The translations under genes were made by a program, and so were the position numbers. A stretch of DNA of 64,000 nt from Candidatus Koribacter versatilis Ellin345 (GTDB lineage: Bacteria > Acidobacteriota > Terriglobia > Terriglobales > Acidobacteriaceae). Position 1 is the first letter of the stretch. Every line of letters starts with the position of its first letter. Below are positions 43,800 through 52,772 of the stretch, one piece after another. Where the stretch lies: the NCBI RefSeq assembly GCF_000014005.1, contig NC_008009.1:4898001-4962000 (forward strand). The letters are read 5' to 3'. Under the pieces are notes generated by a model. That model had not been told where the DNA came from. It worked only from the letters and a program-made list of their open reading frames with translations, and made no database searches.

Positions 43800-44150
43800 A
43801 TGGACATGGTTCGCAAGCGCAAAACCTTGAGATTTCGCTGTCATGGAGCGGCTGAACTGAGCGATGGCGGCAACCGCAAATTGTGGGGGCGTCTCGGCGA
43901 TATTTGCGCGGCAGGATTTTATGTTTCGACGGTGGGGCCGTGGCCGATCAACACAGAGGTCGAATTTCGACTTCAGGTGGATAACACCGTGGTACGTGGA
44001 AAAGGTGTGGTGGCGAGCACAAATCCTGGGGTGGGAATGACTGTGATCATTCGTGAGATCACGCAGGAGCATGCGATCGCTTTCGAGAAGTTGATGGAAG
44101 GCATGACGGAGAGTGCGAATTCGCCGATTACCGCCAACTGGCGAGTTTAG
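43800..44150 (+). CDS. PilZ-domain protein
   Basis: 116 residues. The start MDMVRKRKTLRFRCHGAAELSDGG holds the R-x-x-x-R c-di-GMP motif, and a later LGDICAAGFYVST has a Cys in place of the Ser of the D-x-S-x-x-G motif. A beta-barrel follows (TEVEFRLQVDNTVVRGKGVVAS). It probably binds c-di-GMP, with lowered certainty because of the altered second motif. Single gene. Confidence 0.75.
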   Translation: MDMVRKRKTLRFRCHGAAELSDGGNRKLWGRLGDICAAGFYVSTVGPWPINTEVEFRLQVDNTVVRGKGVVASTNPGVGMTVIIREITQEHAIAFEKLMEGMTESANSPITANWRV

Positions 44151-44301
44151 GACGCCCATTCCTGCCGACCTTAGCGCGGATTATCCATCGTCCTATCAAA
44201 CACAAAATAAAAGCCTTAGCAGATGATTACGGATTGAGCCGCCGGGCATTGTTCTGCGGCACCCGCAGCGGTACTTCTGGGCGCGGAACAAGGAGGACAC
44301 T

Positions 44302-45018
44302 ATGGAGATTGCATCCACTCCGGCGGAGATTTTTCGGATGAAAGAAGCGGGACGGGGTTTCCGGAACGCGGTACGCATTAACAACGGGCTGCTCGGCGCA
44401 GTCGAGAAACGGCTGCTCATCTGGACGGCGAATCGCATGCCGGCCGGGGTCAACTCCGATCACTTAACGGTGCTCGGACTTCTCGGGATGATCGCTGCCG
44501 GAGTTTGCTACGCCGGATCGGCTGGGCGTCCGTGGATGCTCTTGGCGGTGAACGTTTGCCTGGCGGTGAATTGGTTTGGCGACAGCCTCGATGGAACTCT
44601 GGCTCGGGTGCGAAACCGACAGCGGCCGCGGTATGGCTTCTACGTGGACCATATCGTGGATGTCTTTGGCGCGCTGGCGCTGCTCACGGGCATGGCGCTT
44701 TCGGGCAGGATGAGCCCGATGATTGCCGGCGGGGTGCTCGTCGCGTTCCTGTTCCTTTCGATTGAGACCTATCTCGCGACATACACGCTCGGCGAATTCC
44801 ATCTGAACTTTGGGCTGTTCGGGCCGACGGAGCTGCGCATTCTGCTGGTGATCGGGAACCTGTTCCTGATCCACTACCGCATGGGGCGTGCGTTTGGGCG
44901 TCCGATGCTGGTGCTGGATATCGGCGGGATCTGCGCGATGGCTGGCATGACCGCAATGATGCTGTGGGCGGTGGCAGTCCACACGGCGAAGCTCTACAAC
45001 GAGGAGCGGCTGGGATGA
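44302..45018 (+). CDS. CDP-alcohol phosphatidyltransferase family protein
   Basis: 238 residues behind an AAGGAGGAC site with about six TM segments. The full family signature D94-S-L-D97-G-T-L-A101-R102...G112-F-Y-V-D116-H-I-V-D120 is intact. It should join a CDP-activated lipid to an alcohol acceptor; the acceptor cannot be deduced. It overlaps the next gene by four bases, forming a pair with a GtrA-like membrane protein. Confidence 0.9.
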   Translation: MEIASTPAEIFRMKEAGRGFRNAVRINNGLLGAVEKRLLIWTANRMPAGVNSDHLTVLGLLGMIAAGVCYAGSAGRPWMLLAVNVCLAVNWFGDSLDGTLARVRNRQRPRYGFYVDHIVDVFGALALLTGMALSGRMSPMIAGGVLVAFLFLSIETYLATYTLGEFHLNFGLFGPTELRILLVIGNLFLIHYRMGRAFGRPMLVLDIGGICAMAGMTAMMLWAVAVHTAKLYNEERLG

Positions 45019-45425
45019 GCGGCTTCGGGCGCTGGTGGAGGTTCAATCTTGTTGGAGCGGGCGGCGTGCTGGTGCAGCTTGGGCTGCTGCAGGCGTGGAT
45101 GCACTTCGCGCTCGGCAATTACCTGCTGGGGACGGTGCTGGCTGTGGAAGGCGCGGTGCTGCACAACTTCGGGTGGCACTGCGCGTACACGTGGAAGGAC
45201 CGGCCTGCGAGGCAAAGGGCTGAGATTTGGGGGCGGTTGGCGCGATTTCACCTGTCGAATGGTGCTGTGTCGGTGGCGGGGAACCTTCTGATCATGCGCG
45301 CTCTTGTCGACGGGATGGGAGTGCCGGTTCTGGTGGCGAATGTAGTCGCGATTGTCTCGTGTTCGGTGGTGAATTTCTTTCTTGGCGATCGGTGGGTGTT
45401 TCAGGCGACGACCCGCAGCGGCTAA
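45015..45425 (+). CDS. GtrA-like membrane protein
   Basis: 136 residues from the ATG at 45015, with four predicted TM helices. WWRFNLVGAGGVLVQLGLL at the N-terminus and FFLGDRWVF near the C-terminus are the GtrA-family signature. GtrA members flip undecaprenyl-linked sugars or act as polyprenyl-lipid carriers. It is coupled to a CDP-alcohol phosphatidyltransferase, suggesting a shared lipid-linked glycan function. Confidence 0.85.
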   Translation: MSGFGRWWRFNLVGAGGVLVQLGLLQAWMHFALGNYLLGTVLAVEGAVLHNFGWHCAYTWKDRPARQRAEIWGRLARFHLSNGAVSVAGNLLIMRALVDGMGVPVLVANVVAIVSCSVVNFFLGDRWVFQATTRSG

Positions 45426-45448
45426 AGCCTAGACTTGTAATGAGCACC

Positions 45449-45576
45449 TTTCGGCATCGCTGAAGCGATGCCCTGATACAAAGCCTTTTTCGGCCTGGCT
45501 GAACCGATGACCTGATACCCGATGACCTGATACAAATCTGCTTCAACGCTTCCCAAGCGATGCCCTGATACAAAGC
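45449..45576. repeat. Family B hairpin array, decayed
   Basis: One good hairpin GCATCGCTGAAGCGATGC with CCTGATACA, then degenerate copies (GGCCTGGCTGAACCGATGACCTGATAC, a short CGATGACCTGATACAAA, and AAGCGATGCCCTGATACAAAGC). It lies between the GtrA and M48 genes. Confidence 0.65.
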
Positions 45577-45673
45577 TGCTCTTATCCCGATTTGGTGCGT
45601 GGCGAACCCTACGCGTGGGTTGTGCGTACCTCCATTTGTTAGTATTCCCTCGACTTTCCGCAACGAGGTGGAG

Positions 45674-46957
45674 ATGCGTTTACGCTGGGTCCTGCTATTG
45701 GCATTCCTGATGTGTGTTCTGATGGCCACGCGCAGCAAAGCGCAGGGCAGCGATTCGCCGAAGCAGGACCTGGTCACCACCACCGTCACCCATTACACGC
45801 TGCCTCCGGACAAACTGGAGAAGGCGCACGCACTTTATACCGTTCGCACCACGATGCATTTCGGCGAAACGATCTATGGGATCGTGCTGTTGGTGCTCAT
45901 CCTGCGCTTCGGAATTAACGGGAAGTTTCGCGATCTTGCCGAGCGCATGAGCGGCAATCGCTTCCTGCAAGCCTGCATATTCGTTCCTCTGCTGACGATC
46001 GTGCTCGATGGATTGGGTCTCCCGTTCGGAATTTATAGCCACAGTCTTTCGCTGAAGTATGGGCTCTCTGTACAGAAATGGGGTTCGTGGTTCTGGGATT
46101 GGACCAAAGGTGAGTTGATCGGCATCGTGGTCGGAGCTCTGCTAGTAGCGGTGCTCTATTGGCTTATCCGTGTGAGCCCCGCGCGCTGGTGGTTCTACGC
46201 TTGGCTGCTCTGCCTGCCGTTTCTTGTACTGGTGATCTGGGCTGTCCCCGTGGTGCTCGATCCGCTCTTCAACAAGTTCGAGCCGCTTGCGAAAGACCAC
46301 CAGGATTTGGTGGAGGCGACGCAGAAAGTAGCAAAAGCTGCCGGTGTGGAGATTACGCCGGACCGCATGTTCCTGATGAAGGCCAGCGAGAAAGTGACGA
46401 CCGCCAATGCGTATGTCACCGGCTTGGGCAGCACGAAGCGGGTGGTGATCTGGGATACGACGCCAAGACAGATGACGACGCCGCAGACGACGTTCGTGAT
46501 TGCGCACGAGATGGGACATTACGTCCTGAACCACATTTACAAGGGACTGGCATTCGCGGCGGTGCTGATGTTTTTTGGCTTTTACATTGTGTACCGGACG
46601 ATGAATTGGTTCGTGGCACGATGGGGCGCATCAACAGACATTCGCGCCGTATGGGATTGGGCTTCCCTTCCCGCACTGATGCTGGTGGCATCGCTGATCG
46701 GGTTTGCGACGGAGCCGATCGCGAGCACGTTTAGCCGCACGCAGATCGAGCACAAGGCGGACGAGTACGGATTGAAAATCACCAGCCAGATTACGCCTGA
46801 TTACCGACAGGTTGCGGCGCAGGGGTTCCAGTCTCTCGGAGAACATTCACTCTCGTATCCTTACCCGAGCCGGTTGATGGTGGTATGGCTGTATGACCAT
46901 CCGGACGTCAGCTCGCGCGTTGATTATGCGCTGCAGTACGAACCTGGCAAGGAATAG
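45674..46957 (+). CDS. M48 (Ste24/HtpX-like) zinc metallopeptidase
   Basis: 427 residues from the ATG at 45674 behind GAGGTGGAG. A signal-like or first TM segment (RLRWVLLLAFLMCVLMA) precedes several TM helices. The zinc motif HEMGH (His278, Glu279, His282) and the downstream glutamate in IEHKADEYGLKI define the M48A/Ste24 family. Possible role: quality control or processing of membrane proteins. The N-terminal 45 residues before the first membrane segment look periplasmic. Confidence 0.9.
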   Translation: MRLRWVLLLAFLMCVLMATRSKAQGSDSPKQDLVTTTVTHYTLPPDKLEKAHALYTVRTTMHFGETIYGIVLLVLILRFGINGKFRDLAERMSGNRFLQACIFVPLLTIVLDGLGLPFGIYSHSLSLKYGLSVQKWGSWFWDWTKGELIGIVVGALLVAVLYWLIRVSPARWWFYAWLLCLPFLVLVIWAVPVVLDPLFNKFEPLAKDHQDLVEATQKVAKAAGVEITPDRMFLMKASEKVTTANAYVTGLGSTKRVVIWDTTPRQMTTPQTTFVIAHEMGHYVLNHIYKGLAFAAVLMFFGFYIVYRTMNWFVARWGASTDIRAVWDWASLPALMLVASLIGFATEPIASTFSRTQIEHKADEYGLKITSQITPDYRQVAAQGFQSLGEHSLSYPYPSRLMVVWLYDHPDVSSRVDYALQYEPGKE

Positions 46958-46959
46958 TC

Positions 46960-46993
46960 GCGCAAAAAAAAGAGCCCGGACTGGAGTCCGGGC
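46960..46993 (-). terminator. Terminator-like hairpin with an A-tract on the plus strand
   Basis: GCCCGGACT/AGTCCGGGC (46974-46982 with 46985-46993), preceded on the plus strand by AAAAAAAA. On the minus strand this is a typical intrinsic terminator, suggesting minus-strand transcription from the region to its right. Confidence 0.6.
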
Positions 46994-47190
46994 GTTCCGA
47001 AGGAATCAGCCTCGATGAGCGGGTGCTTTCTCCGGCGACGATTCGCGTGTCGCGCGCAAGCGGCACGCGGCAACGCCGGGAACTTTTCAGATCTGCACCT
47101 CGGAGAGTTTGATCTCAGGCCGGAACTCCGCGTTGCACTCGATGCTGAGGCAGCAGCTCTGCTCGTCTCTGCATCCAATAGCGAGTGATA

Positions 47191-48975
47191 GTGTGTCTCC
47201 GAGCGACGCTGGCGTTCTCCGTTACCCTTTGCTCGCTCTCAGCGTTCTCTGCTGCTTCCGATCGTTGTCCTCGGCCTGCAATCGGCGGCGTGGTGCGTGA
47301 ACCTGCGGACTTACGCAGCGTAAATGGTGTACTCGACGCCAACCTCACAATTCGTAACTCAAAAGAGCCCGACGGTTCGCTGCGTTATTGCTACTTTGAT
47401 GGCAAGGGGAACGAAGCGCCCACCCTGCGCGTAAGTCCCGGCGATCGCGTCGTGCTCCATCTGAAGAACGAACTGGTGGATCTTGAGGGGACGCCTTCTG
47501 CGCACGCTGCGCATGCACGCGAAGCGGTGACTAAGTCGAAAGACCCATGCAGTAGCGCCATCATGAGCCCGATCGCGACGAACCTGCATTTTCACGGGCT
47601 GACGATTCCGCCGAAGTGCCATCAGGATGAGGTGTTGCACACTTCCATTCAGCCGGGCGACCCGCCATTCACCTACGAGTTTCAAATTCCGGCAGACGAA
47701 TCCCCGGGGATGTATTGGTATCACCCGCACATTCACGGATTCGCGAAGACGGAACTTCTCGGTGGGGCTTCGGGAGCGATCATCGTCGAAGGCACGGAGC
47801 GCGCAGACAAAGCTGTCGCGGGATTAGCTGAGCGTGTGTTCGTGGTGCGCGACCAGGATTTGCTATATCCCGACGCACCTCCGTCGAAGAAAGAGTCGGC
47901 TGTTCCCGCGCTATTGCTTGATAGCGATGGCGACACCGTGAATACGGGCACAGGGGGCGGCAGACCGGCAAAGGACTTGTCGATTAATTTTGTGCCGGTG
48001 CCGTATCCGGAGTACGAACCGGCGGTGATCGAGATGAAACCGGGCGAGAAGCAGCTTTGGCGGGTGCTCAATGCTTCGGGCCTGACGTATCTCAACCTCA
48101 CCTTGTTGCGCGATGGCTCCGCGCAGGAGGTGGGACTCATCTCTCTGGATGGCGTTCCGATGAACACGAACGGCGGTCCCGCAGACTTTGTGTATTGGAC
48201 GACACGGCTCGGTGTGCCTCCGGGATCGCGAGTGGAATTTATCGTGAGCGGGCCTGCGGCGGGGACAACCGAGATGCTCGTCACCCGCACGGTGGATACT
48301 GGGCCGGGTGGCGAGAACGACCCCAATCGCGCGCTTGCGGTTCTAAAGCCGGTTGCAAATGCCTCCGAATCTCGGGTAAAGCTTGACGCAAAACCACAAC
48401 CGCTGCCGAGATCGAATAAACAGTGGCTCGGCGACGTTGCGCCGGTTCGGGTTCGCAAACTTTACTTCTCGGAGAAACTACAGGATCCGAACAATCCCGC
48501 GAGTGCCGATGAGTTTTACCTGACGCCAGAGGGTGAGACGGCACAGATGTTCGACATGAACGCGAAGACGCCGAATATCGTAGTGAAACAGGGCACAGTG
48601 GAAGACTGGATCATCGAGAACCGATCCAACGAAGTGCACGCGTTCCACATTCACCAATTGCACTTCCTCTTAATGGAATCAGGCGGCGGTCCAGTGGACG
48701 AGCCGTACCTGCGAGACACCATTAATGTTCCGTACCACCAAGGCAATCTGCCCGACTTTCCCGCTATCCGCGTGCGCATGGATTTTCGCGATCCAAACAT
48801 CGTTGGGACATTTCTGTACCACTGCCATCTGCTCGATCACGAAGACAAAGGCATGATGGGCAGCATCGAGGTTCTTCCGGCCGATTCGCCGCGGCAGGCT
48901 AGCAAGAACGGATTGTGCACCGGCACCGAGAGTGATCCGTGCAGCAACTTCAATACTCCTCCGCCGACGAAATAG
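47191..48975 (+). CDS. Multicopper oxidase
   Basis: 594 residues from the GTG at 47191 with a leader (MCLRATLAFSVTLCSLSAFSAAS). Copper-binding motifs: HFHG and HPHIHG in the first cupredoxin domain, HAFHIHQLHF and HCHLLDHEDKGMM in the last, so type 1, 2 and 3 copper sites are complete. It oxidises phenols, metals or similar donors with O2, in the periplasm. A two-codon-upstream GTG is possible. Ends with a Pro/Thr-rich tail. Confidence 0.93.
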   Translation: MCLRATLAFSVTLCSLSAFSAASDRCPRPAIGGVVREPADLRSVNGVLDANLTIRNSKEPDGSLRYCYFDGKGNEAPTLRVSPGDRVVLHLKNELVDLEGTPSAHAAHAREAVTKSKDPCSSAIMSPIATNLHFHGLTIPPKCHQDEVLHTSIQPGDPPFTYEFQIPADESPGMYWYHPHIHGFAKTELLGGASGAIIVEGTERADKAVAGLAERVFVVRDQDLLYPDAPPSKKESAVPALLLDSDGDTVNTGTGGGRPAKDLSINFVPVPYPEYEPAVIEMKPGEKQLWRVLNASGLTYLNLTLLRDGSAQEVGLISLDGVPMNTNGGPADFVYWTTRLGVPPGSRVEFIVSGPAAGTTEMLVTRTVDTGPGGENDPNRALAVLKPVANASESRVKLDAKPQPLPRSNKQWLGDVAPVRVRKLYFSEKLQDPNNPASADEFYLTPEGETAQMFDMNAKTPNIVVKQGTVEDWIIENRSNEVHAFHIHQLHFLLMESGGGPVDEPYLRDTINVPYHQGNLPDFPAIRVRMDFRDPNIVGTFLYHCHLLDHEDKGMMGSIEVLPADSPRQASKNGLCTGTESDPCSNFNTPPPTK

Positions 48976-48987
48976 AACCGTACCCTG

Positions 48988-49020
48988 AAAGCAAAAAAAG
49001 CCCGGACCGAAGTCCGGGCT
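48988..49020 (-). terminator. Terminator of the phosphoesterase gene
   Basis: AGCCCGGAC/GTCCGGGCT (48999-49007 with 49012-49020) with a tetraloop, followed on the minus strand by TTTTTTTGC. Also usable for the multicopper oxidase on the other strand. Confidence 0.85.
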
Positions 49021-49038
49021 GATAGCTGTTGAGAACGA

Positions 49039-50607
49039 CTAGTATCCTGGCGCCTTCTCCAGGTTCTTATTGCAGACACCGCTGGTTGGCTGCGTCGGCA
49101 TAGCGGGAGGCGTTGGGATCTGTGGCGTTGCAAAGTTGAACATCTCGGTCATATCGTCCTGCGCGGCGTCGCGCTTCGTAAGCGCCGGCAGTCCGAAACG
49201 TTTCTCGATGAACTTGAGCATCGCAGTGTAGTCGCGGTTCACATGCGACACGTAATGAGGCTTTGTCCATGGGGAAACCACGATCAACGGTACGCGGAAA
49301 CCGGACTCCAAGAAGTCGCCCTTGATGTCCGTAGACCGCACCATCGGCGGGATACTGTCGGGTGCGGGTTCGGAGAATGGCGGCACGTGATCGTAGAGAC
49401 CGCCGGGATCGTCGTAGGTCAGGATGAACACCGAACTCGAGTAGCTCGGGCTCGTCAGGAACGAGTTGATGATCTTGGCGACATCGGCTGCACCCTTCTG
49501 GATGTTGTTGAGCGGATGCTCGTCAACGCCCGTCTGGCTGCCGCGTTCGATGAAGATCACCTCTGGTAGCGTGCTCGGGTTCTGGATGTCGGTGTAATAG
49601 TGGCTGATGTTGTAGACGTTGTTCTGATATGCGTTCCAGTCGGAGAAGCTCGCGAGATACACGGAATTGTCCTGGTAGTAATAACGCCAGGTAATTCCGT
49701 GCTGCGAGAGGTCCCGGAAGATCGTCGGCTGCGTCCATCCGCCGCTGGGCGGCACATCTTGCGGGCGAATGTGTCCGAAGGAAGTCGCCGTGAAGAGGTA
49801 CATGCGGTTCGGGATGGTGTCAGACAAAATCGGCGTATGCCAGGTATCGCTGGTGGCATACTGCGTTGCGAGTTCGTAGTAATACGGCAAGTCGGTCTGG
49901 TCGTAGTAGCCCATGATGCGCGTGCCCTGGGGATCAATGGACGAAGGCAGTGAGCCTTCCACTTTCATGAAGTAGTCCATCTTGCCGGCATGCCACGAGT
50001 AGTGGCTCTCGTTCCAGGCTGGAGTCATGTTGTCCGTGCATACCGTCTGGTAATGGAACGGACTCACGTTGCCTGTGCCTTTGTAATCGGATAGAGACGC
50101 GTTCAACGGCACGCCATTAAAGGTGCCGCCGTAACCTAGCTTCGTGCGGTAAGCGCCCATCATGCCGAAGTAGCTATCGAAGGAGCGGTTCTCTTCGACC
50201 ATGAAGATGATGTGCTTCACGTCGTTGATGGTGCCGGCTCCCGCGGTCGAGACATTGATGTTCTCGGTGGATTTAAAGACTGCGCCGGTGGAATCCTGCG
50301 CCTGGACGGTGAGCCGGTGCGCGCCATTCGCCATCGTGACGTTGGTGTTCAGCGTCTTGGCGACAATTTCATAGACCTTCACGCCATCCACGTAGATCTG
50401 GAGCGCCTTGACGGCGTTGCTATCGGTAACTCCCGCCTGGACGTTCACAGGAGAAGAGACGGTGGCGTTCGGAGCTGGTGTGCAGATGGTGACGGTCTGG
50501 TTCTGCGTGTTGAGCGTGCACAACGCGAAGAGATTGGCAGAGCCCAGGAGAATCGAGAGGAAACAAGCGGCCTGGAAACAGCTACGGAGCCGACCGGGAA
50601 AATGCAT
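49039..50607 (-). CDS. Phospholipase C-like phosphoesterase with Ig-like domain
   Basis: 522 residues with a signal peptide (about 1-28). The N-terminal part (about 40-120: TVTICTPAPNATVSSPVNVQAGV, KALQIYVDGVKVYEI) is an immunoglobulin-like domain; then the phosphoesterase (PF04185) starts at VKHIIFMVEENRSFDSYFGMMG, with the ENRSFD signature, TYDDPGGLYDHVPP and VPLIVVSPWTK. Closest to bacterial phospholipase C/acid phosphatase proteins. Likely secreted; substrate uncertain. Convergent with the multicopper oxidase. Confidence 0.9.
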   Translation of the reverse strand: MHFPGRLRSCFQAACFLSILLGSANLFALCTLNTQNQTVTICTPAPNATVSSPVNVQAGVTDSNAVKALQIYVDGVKVYEIVAKTLNTNVTMANGAHRLTVQAQDSTGAVFKSTENINVSTAGAGTINDVKHIIFMVEENRSFDSYFGMMGAYRTKLGYGGTFNGVPLNASLSDYKGTGNVSPFHYQTVCTDNMTPAWNESHYSWHAGKMDYFMKVEGSLPSSIDPQGTRIMGYYDQTDLPYYYELATQYATSDTWHTPILSDTIPNRMYLFTATSFGHIRPQDVPPSGGWTQPTIFRDLSQHGITWRYYYQDNSVYLASFSDWNAYQNNVYNISHYYTDIQNPSTLPEVIFIERGSQTGVDEHPLNNIQKGAADVAKIINSFLTSPSYSSSVFILTYDDPGGLYDHVPPFSEPAPDSIPPMVRSTDIKGDFLESGFRVPLIVVSPWTKPHYVSHVNRDYTAMLKFIEKRFGLPALTKRDAAQDDMTEMFNFATPQIPTPPAMPTQPTSGVCNKNLEKAPGY

Positions 50608-50841
50608 ATGGGTGCCCTTTAAGCGACTTTCAACTGCTCTGGTTTAGATGCAAGCAGGATGCCAGCGCGCTTCCCCGCGTACCTTAGACGAAAGCGCCTA
50701 AGCTGCTGAATTGCTTGCGTCGCAAATGTCAATTTTTGGGCGGAGCGTCCCTAGGTATTGGCGAGAGTCCGCCAACGCCAGAAAACGGTACTGAAGTGCC
50801 AACATCCGCTACTCTCGATGGCATCGGCGGGCGGGGTGATA

Positions 50842-51924
50842 ATGGAAGCGCCGATGCCCAGTATTTCCGCCATTTCCGAGCAGGTTCGTCGTCTCGCGCG
50901 CGAACATGGGTTCGATCTCGCGGGCATTGCCGGAGTCGGACCGTATCCAGAGTCTGAGGTGTTCGAACCTTGGATAGCAGAAGAGCGGCACGGCGAGATG
51001 TCGTATCTCGCATCGCGAAACGATGCCGGAGCACTGAAGCGCGCAGAGTTGAAGAATGCCGCGCCTTGGGCCCGCTCAGTAGTGGTCTGTGCCATGAACT
51101 ACAACTCGAGCGCTCCCTACTCAACCCATGCCGGCAGCAATCGTGAGGGGTGGATTGCGCGCTATGCACAGGGCGAAGTGGATTATCACGATGTGTTATT
51201 GCCGAGATTGAGAACACTGGAAGCGGCCATCGCGGCGCTCGCCCCGAATGAGGAACCATTCCGGTCGTGGTGCTACGTGGATACCGGACCCGTGATAGAA
51301 CGCGTCTTCGCAAAATATGCGGGAATCGGTTGGATCGGCAAGAACACCTGCATCCTGAATGAACAGCTCGGGTCGTGGCTGTTCCTCGGCGTGATTCTTA
51401 CCAACCTCGCGCTCGAGCCAGATCTTCCAGCCACAGATCGCTGTGGATCCTGTACCCGATGCCTGGATGCTTGTCCGACGAATGCGTTCGTTGGGCCTCA
51501 TCAGCTCGATGCCACGAAGTGCATCTCGTATCTGACGATTGAGAAGCGCGGTCCGATCCCGGAAGAGCTTCGAACAGGAATCGGAAGGCACCTGTTTGGG
51601 TGCGACATTTGCCAGGATGTCTGCCCCTGGAACCGAAAAGCACCGGTGGGGACAGTCCCGGAATTTCAGCCGAAAGAGGAACGCGTGAATCCGCCGTTAA
51701 GGGAACTCGCCGAGATGGACGTTGATCAGTACCGCGAATTCGTACAGAAGTCGCCGATCAAGCGGACCAAATGGGTGGGCTTCCGCCGCAATCTTGCTGT
51801 CGCTATCGGCAACAACGGAGATCTGGAGTTACTGGCAACCGCGGAGAAACTGGCTGCGGATGAGGACCCGTTGGTGGCCGAGCATGGTCGGTGGGCGGTC
51901 GAGCAACTCAGGAAGATTTTCTAG
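50842..51924 (+). CDS. queG: Epoxyqueuosine reductase QueG
   Basis: About 360 residues from the ATG at 50842 (upstream in-frame starts would add non-homologous residues). Hallmarks: GFDLAGIAGVGPYPES, IGWIGKNTCILN, and two 4Fe-4S ferredoxin-type clusters CGSCTRCLDACP and CDICQDVCPWN, with an unusual Cys separated as C-I-S. It is cobalamin dependent and makes queuosine in tRNA. A C-terminal HEAT-like helical region follows. The family length is matched. Confidence 0.95.
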   Translation: MEAPMPSISAISEQVRRLAREHGFDLAGIAGVGPYPESEVFEPWIAEERHGEMSYLASRNDAGALKRAELKNAAPWARSVVVCAMNYNSSAPYSTHAGSNREGWIARYAQGEVDYHDVLLPRLRTLEAAIAALAPNEEPFRSWCYVDTGPVIERVFAKYAGIGWIGKNTCILNEQLGSWLFLGVILTNLALEPDLPATDRCGSCTRCLDACPTNAFVGPHQLDATKCISYLTIEKRGPIPEELRTGIGRHLFGCDICQDVCPWNRKAPVGTVPEFQPKEERVNPPLRELAEMDVDQYREFVQKSPIKRTKWVGFRRNLAVAIGNNGDLELLATAEKLAADEDPLVAEHGRWAVEQLRKIF

Positions 51925-51995
51925 TCTGTGGGTAGAAAGTACGATGTCGCTCCGAAACCGGCACCGCTAACTGCTTTCGTTTCAGCAACTCTGTT

Positions 51996-52011
51996 TGGCA
52001 CTTGCAGTGCT
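51996..52011 (+). promoter_or_regulatory. Sigma-54-like -24/-12 promoter
   Basis: TGGCAC-TTGCA-GTGCT: GG at 51997-51998 and GC at 52009-52010 are exactly 10 bases apart, as in the TGGCAC-N5-TTGCW consensus; the -12 half has one mismatch. It lies upstream of a structured RNA ending in a T-tailed hairpin. It is found by eye only. Confidence 0.4.
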
Positions 52012-52019
52012 AGGAGATG

Positions 52020-52138
52020 AGTAACGCTTTCTGTAGCCGCACCCATTGAGATGGGCTCGAGGATTGCCAGGCGAGAAACCGTAATCCTGGAGCTCAACGG
52101 CCTTCCGGTTCCCCCACCGGAGGGCCTCATATTTTCTT
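52020..52138 (+). ncRNA. Candidate structured small RNA
   Basis: Between queG and the cold-shock gene. A tight hairpin (CCCAT/ATGGG, loop TGAG, 52042-52055), a longer stem (AGGATT at 52060-52065 with AATCCT at 52083-52088), then an 11-bp terminator stem (52099-52109 with 52116-52126, one G-U pair) and TCATATTTTCTT. Start set by the upstream promoter-like site; unproven. Confidence 0.4.
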
Positions 52139-52140
52139 GG

Positions 52141-52171
52141 GCAAAATTCAGCCCTCCGCGCACGGAGGGCT
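52141..52171 (-). terminator. Terminator of the cold-shock gene
   Basis: A perfect 9-bp stem AGCCCTCCG/CGGAGGGCT with a CGCA loop; on the minus strand GAATTTTGCCC follows. It lies 24 nt after the stop codon. Confidence 0.7.
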
Positions 52172-52194
52172 GACCATCCGAAAGCAATTAGCAA

Positions 52195-52398
52195 TTACGC
52201 ACGGACGACGTTTGCTGCCTGGAAGCCCTTGGGGCCTTTCAGCAGGTCGAACTCTACGGTTTCGCCCTCATTGAGGGTGCGATAGCCGTTTTCCTGGATC
52301 GCGGAAAAGTGCACAAAGACGTCTTCGCCGGTGGAGCGCTGAATGAATCCATAGCCCTTGGCGCCGTTGAACCACTTAACAGTTCCCTTCTCTCTCAC
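52195..52398 (-). CDS. Cold-shock protein (CspA family)
   Basis: 67 residues. The nucleic-acid-binding RNP1 (KGYGFIQ) and RNP2 (DVFVHFSAI) motifs and the overall length match single-domain CspA/CspC-type proteins. It binds single-stranded RNA/DNA as an RNA chaperone. Its 5' leader contains a large inverted repeat (52471-52527), consistent with post-transcriptional control as in other csp genes, but cold induction cannot be deduced from the sequence. Confidence 0.95.
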   Translation of the reverse strand: MREKGTVKWFNGAKGYGFIQRSTGEDVFVHFSAIQENGYRTLNEGETVEFDLLKGPKGFQAANVVRA

Positions 52399-52772
52399 AA
52401 CAGACTCCTTTCGCCTCTCAGTGAATCAGAACGGATTGGCTATCGCCGCTCGCCCAAGGCACAAACGAACGGGCTCCCGAGTTCTACGCAAGCGCATCCG
52501 CGCATCATGCGTAGAACTCCGGAGCCCCTTCCTCCCTGCACTGCAGACCGCTCGACACGAATACGTCCAACCCAAATCCAAAACGCGTAGGCTGGAAAAA
52601 ACAGCTCTTCCGCCTATCAGGAGGGCATGATGTCAGGGTTTTACATAGGTTTGCAAGGACTTATGTTGCTCATAAGACACTCGATAGCACCATTTTGGGA
52701 CAGGAATTTTCTCCACGCTCACTAAGGGTTTGTCCCGAAATTCAATTCCAGCCGCTCTGCTACGATTTACCT
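52399..52772. other. 374-bp divergent region with the csp leader
   Basis: Between the cold-shock gene (minus) and the YihY gene (plus). It contains the large inverted repeat at 52471-52527. No credible ORF; promoters cannot be placed. Confidence 0.6.
52471..52527 (-). promoter_or_regulatory. Large inverted repeat in the csp leader
   Basis: Arms GGGCTCCCGAGTTCTACGC (52471-52489) and GCGTAGAACTCCGGAGCCC (52509-52527) pair at 18 of 19 positions around a 19-nt loop that itself holds GCGC/GCGC. It is 73-129 nt upstream of the csp start on the same strand and would form a very stable RNA hairpin. Confidence 0.55.
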
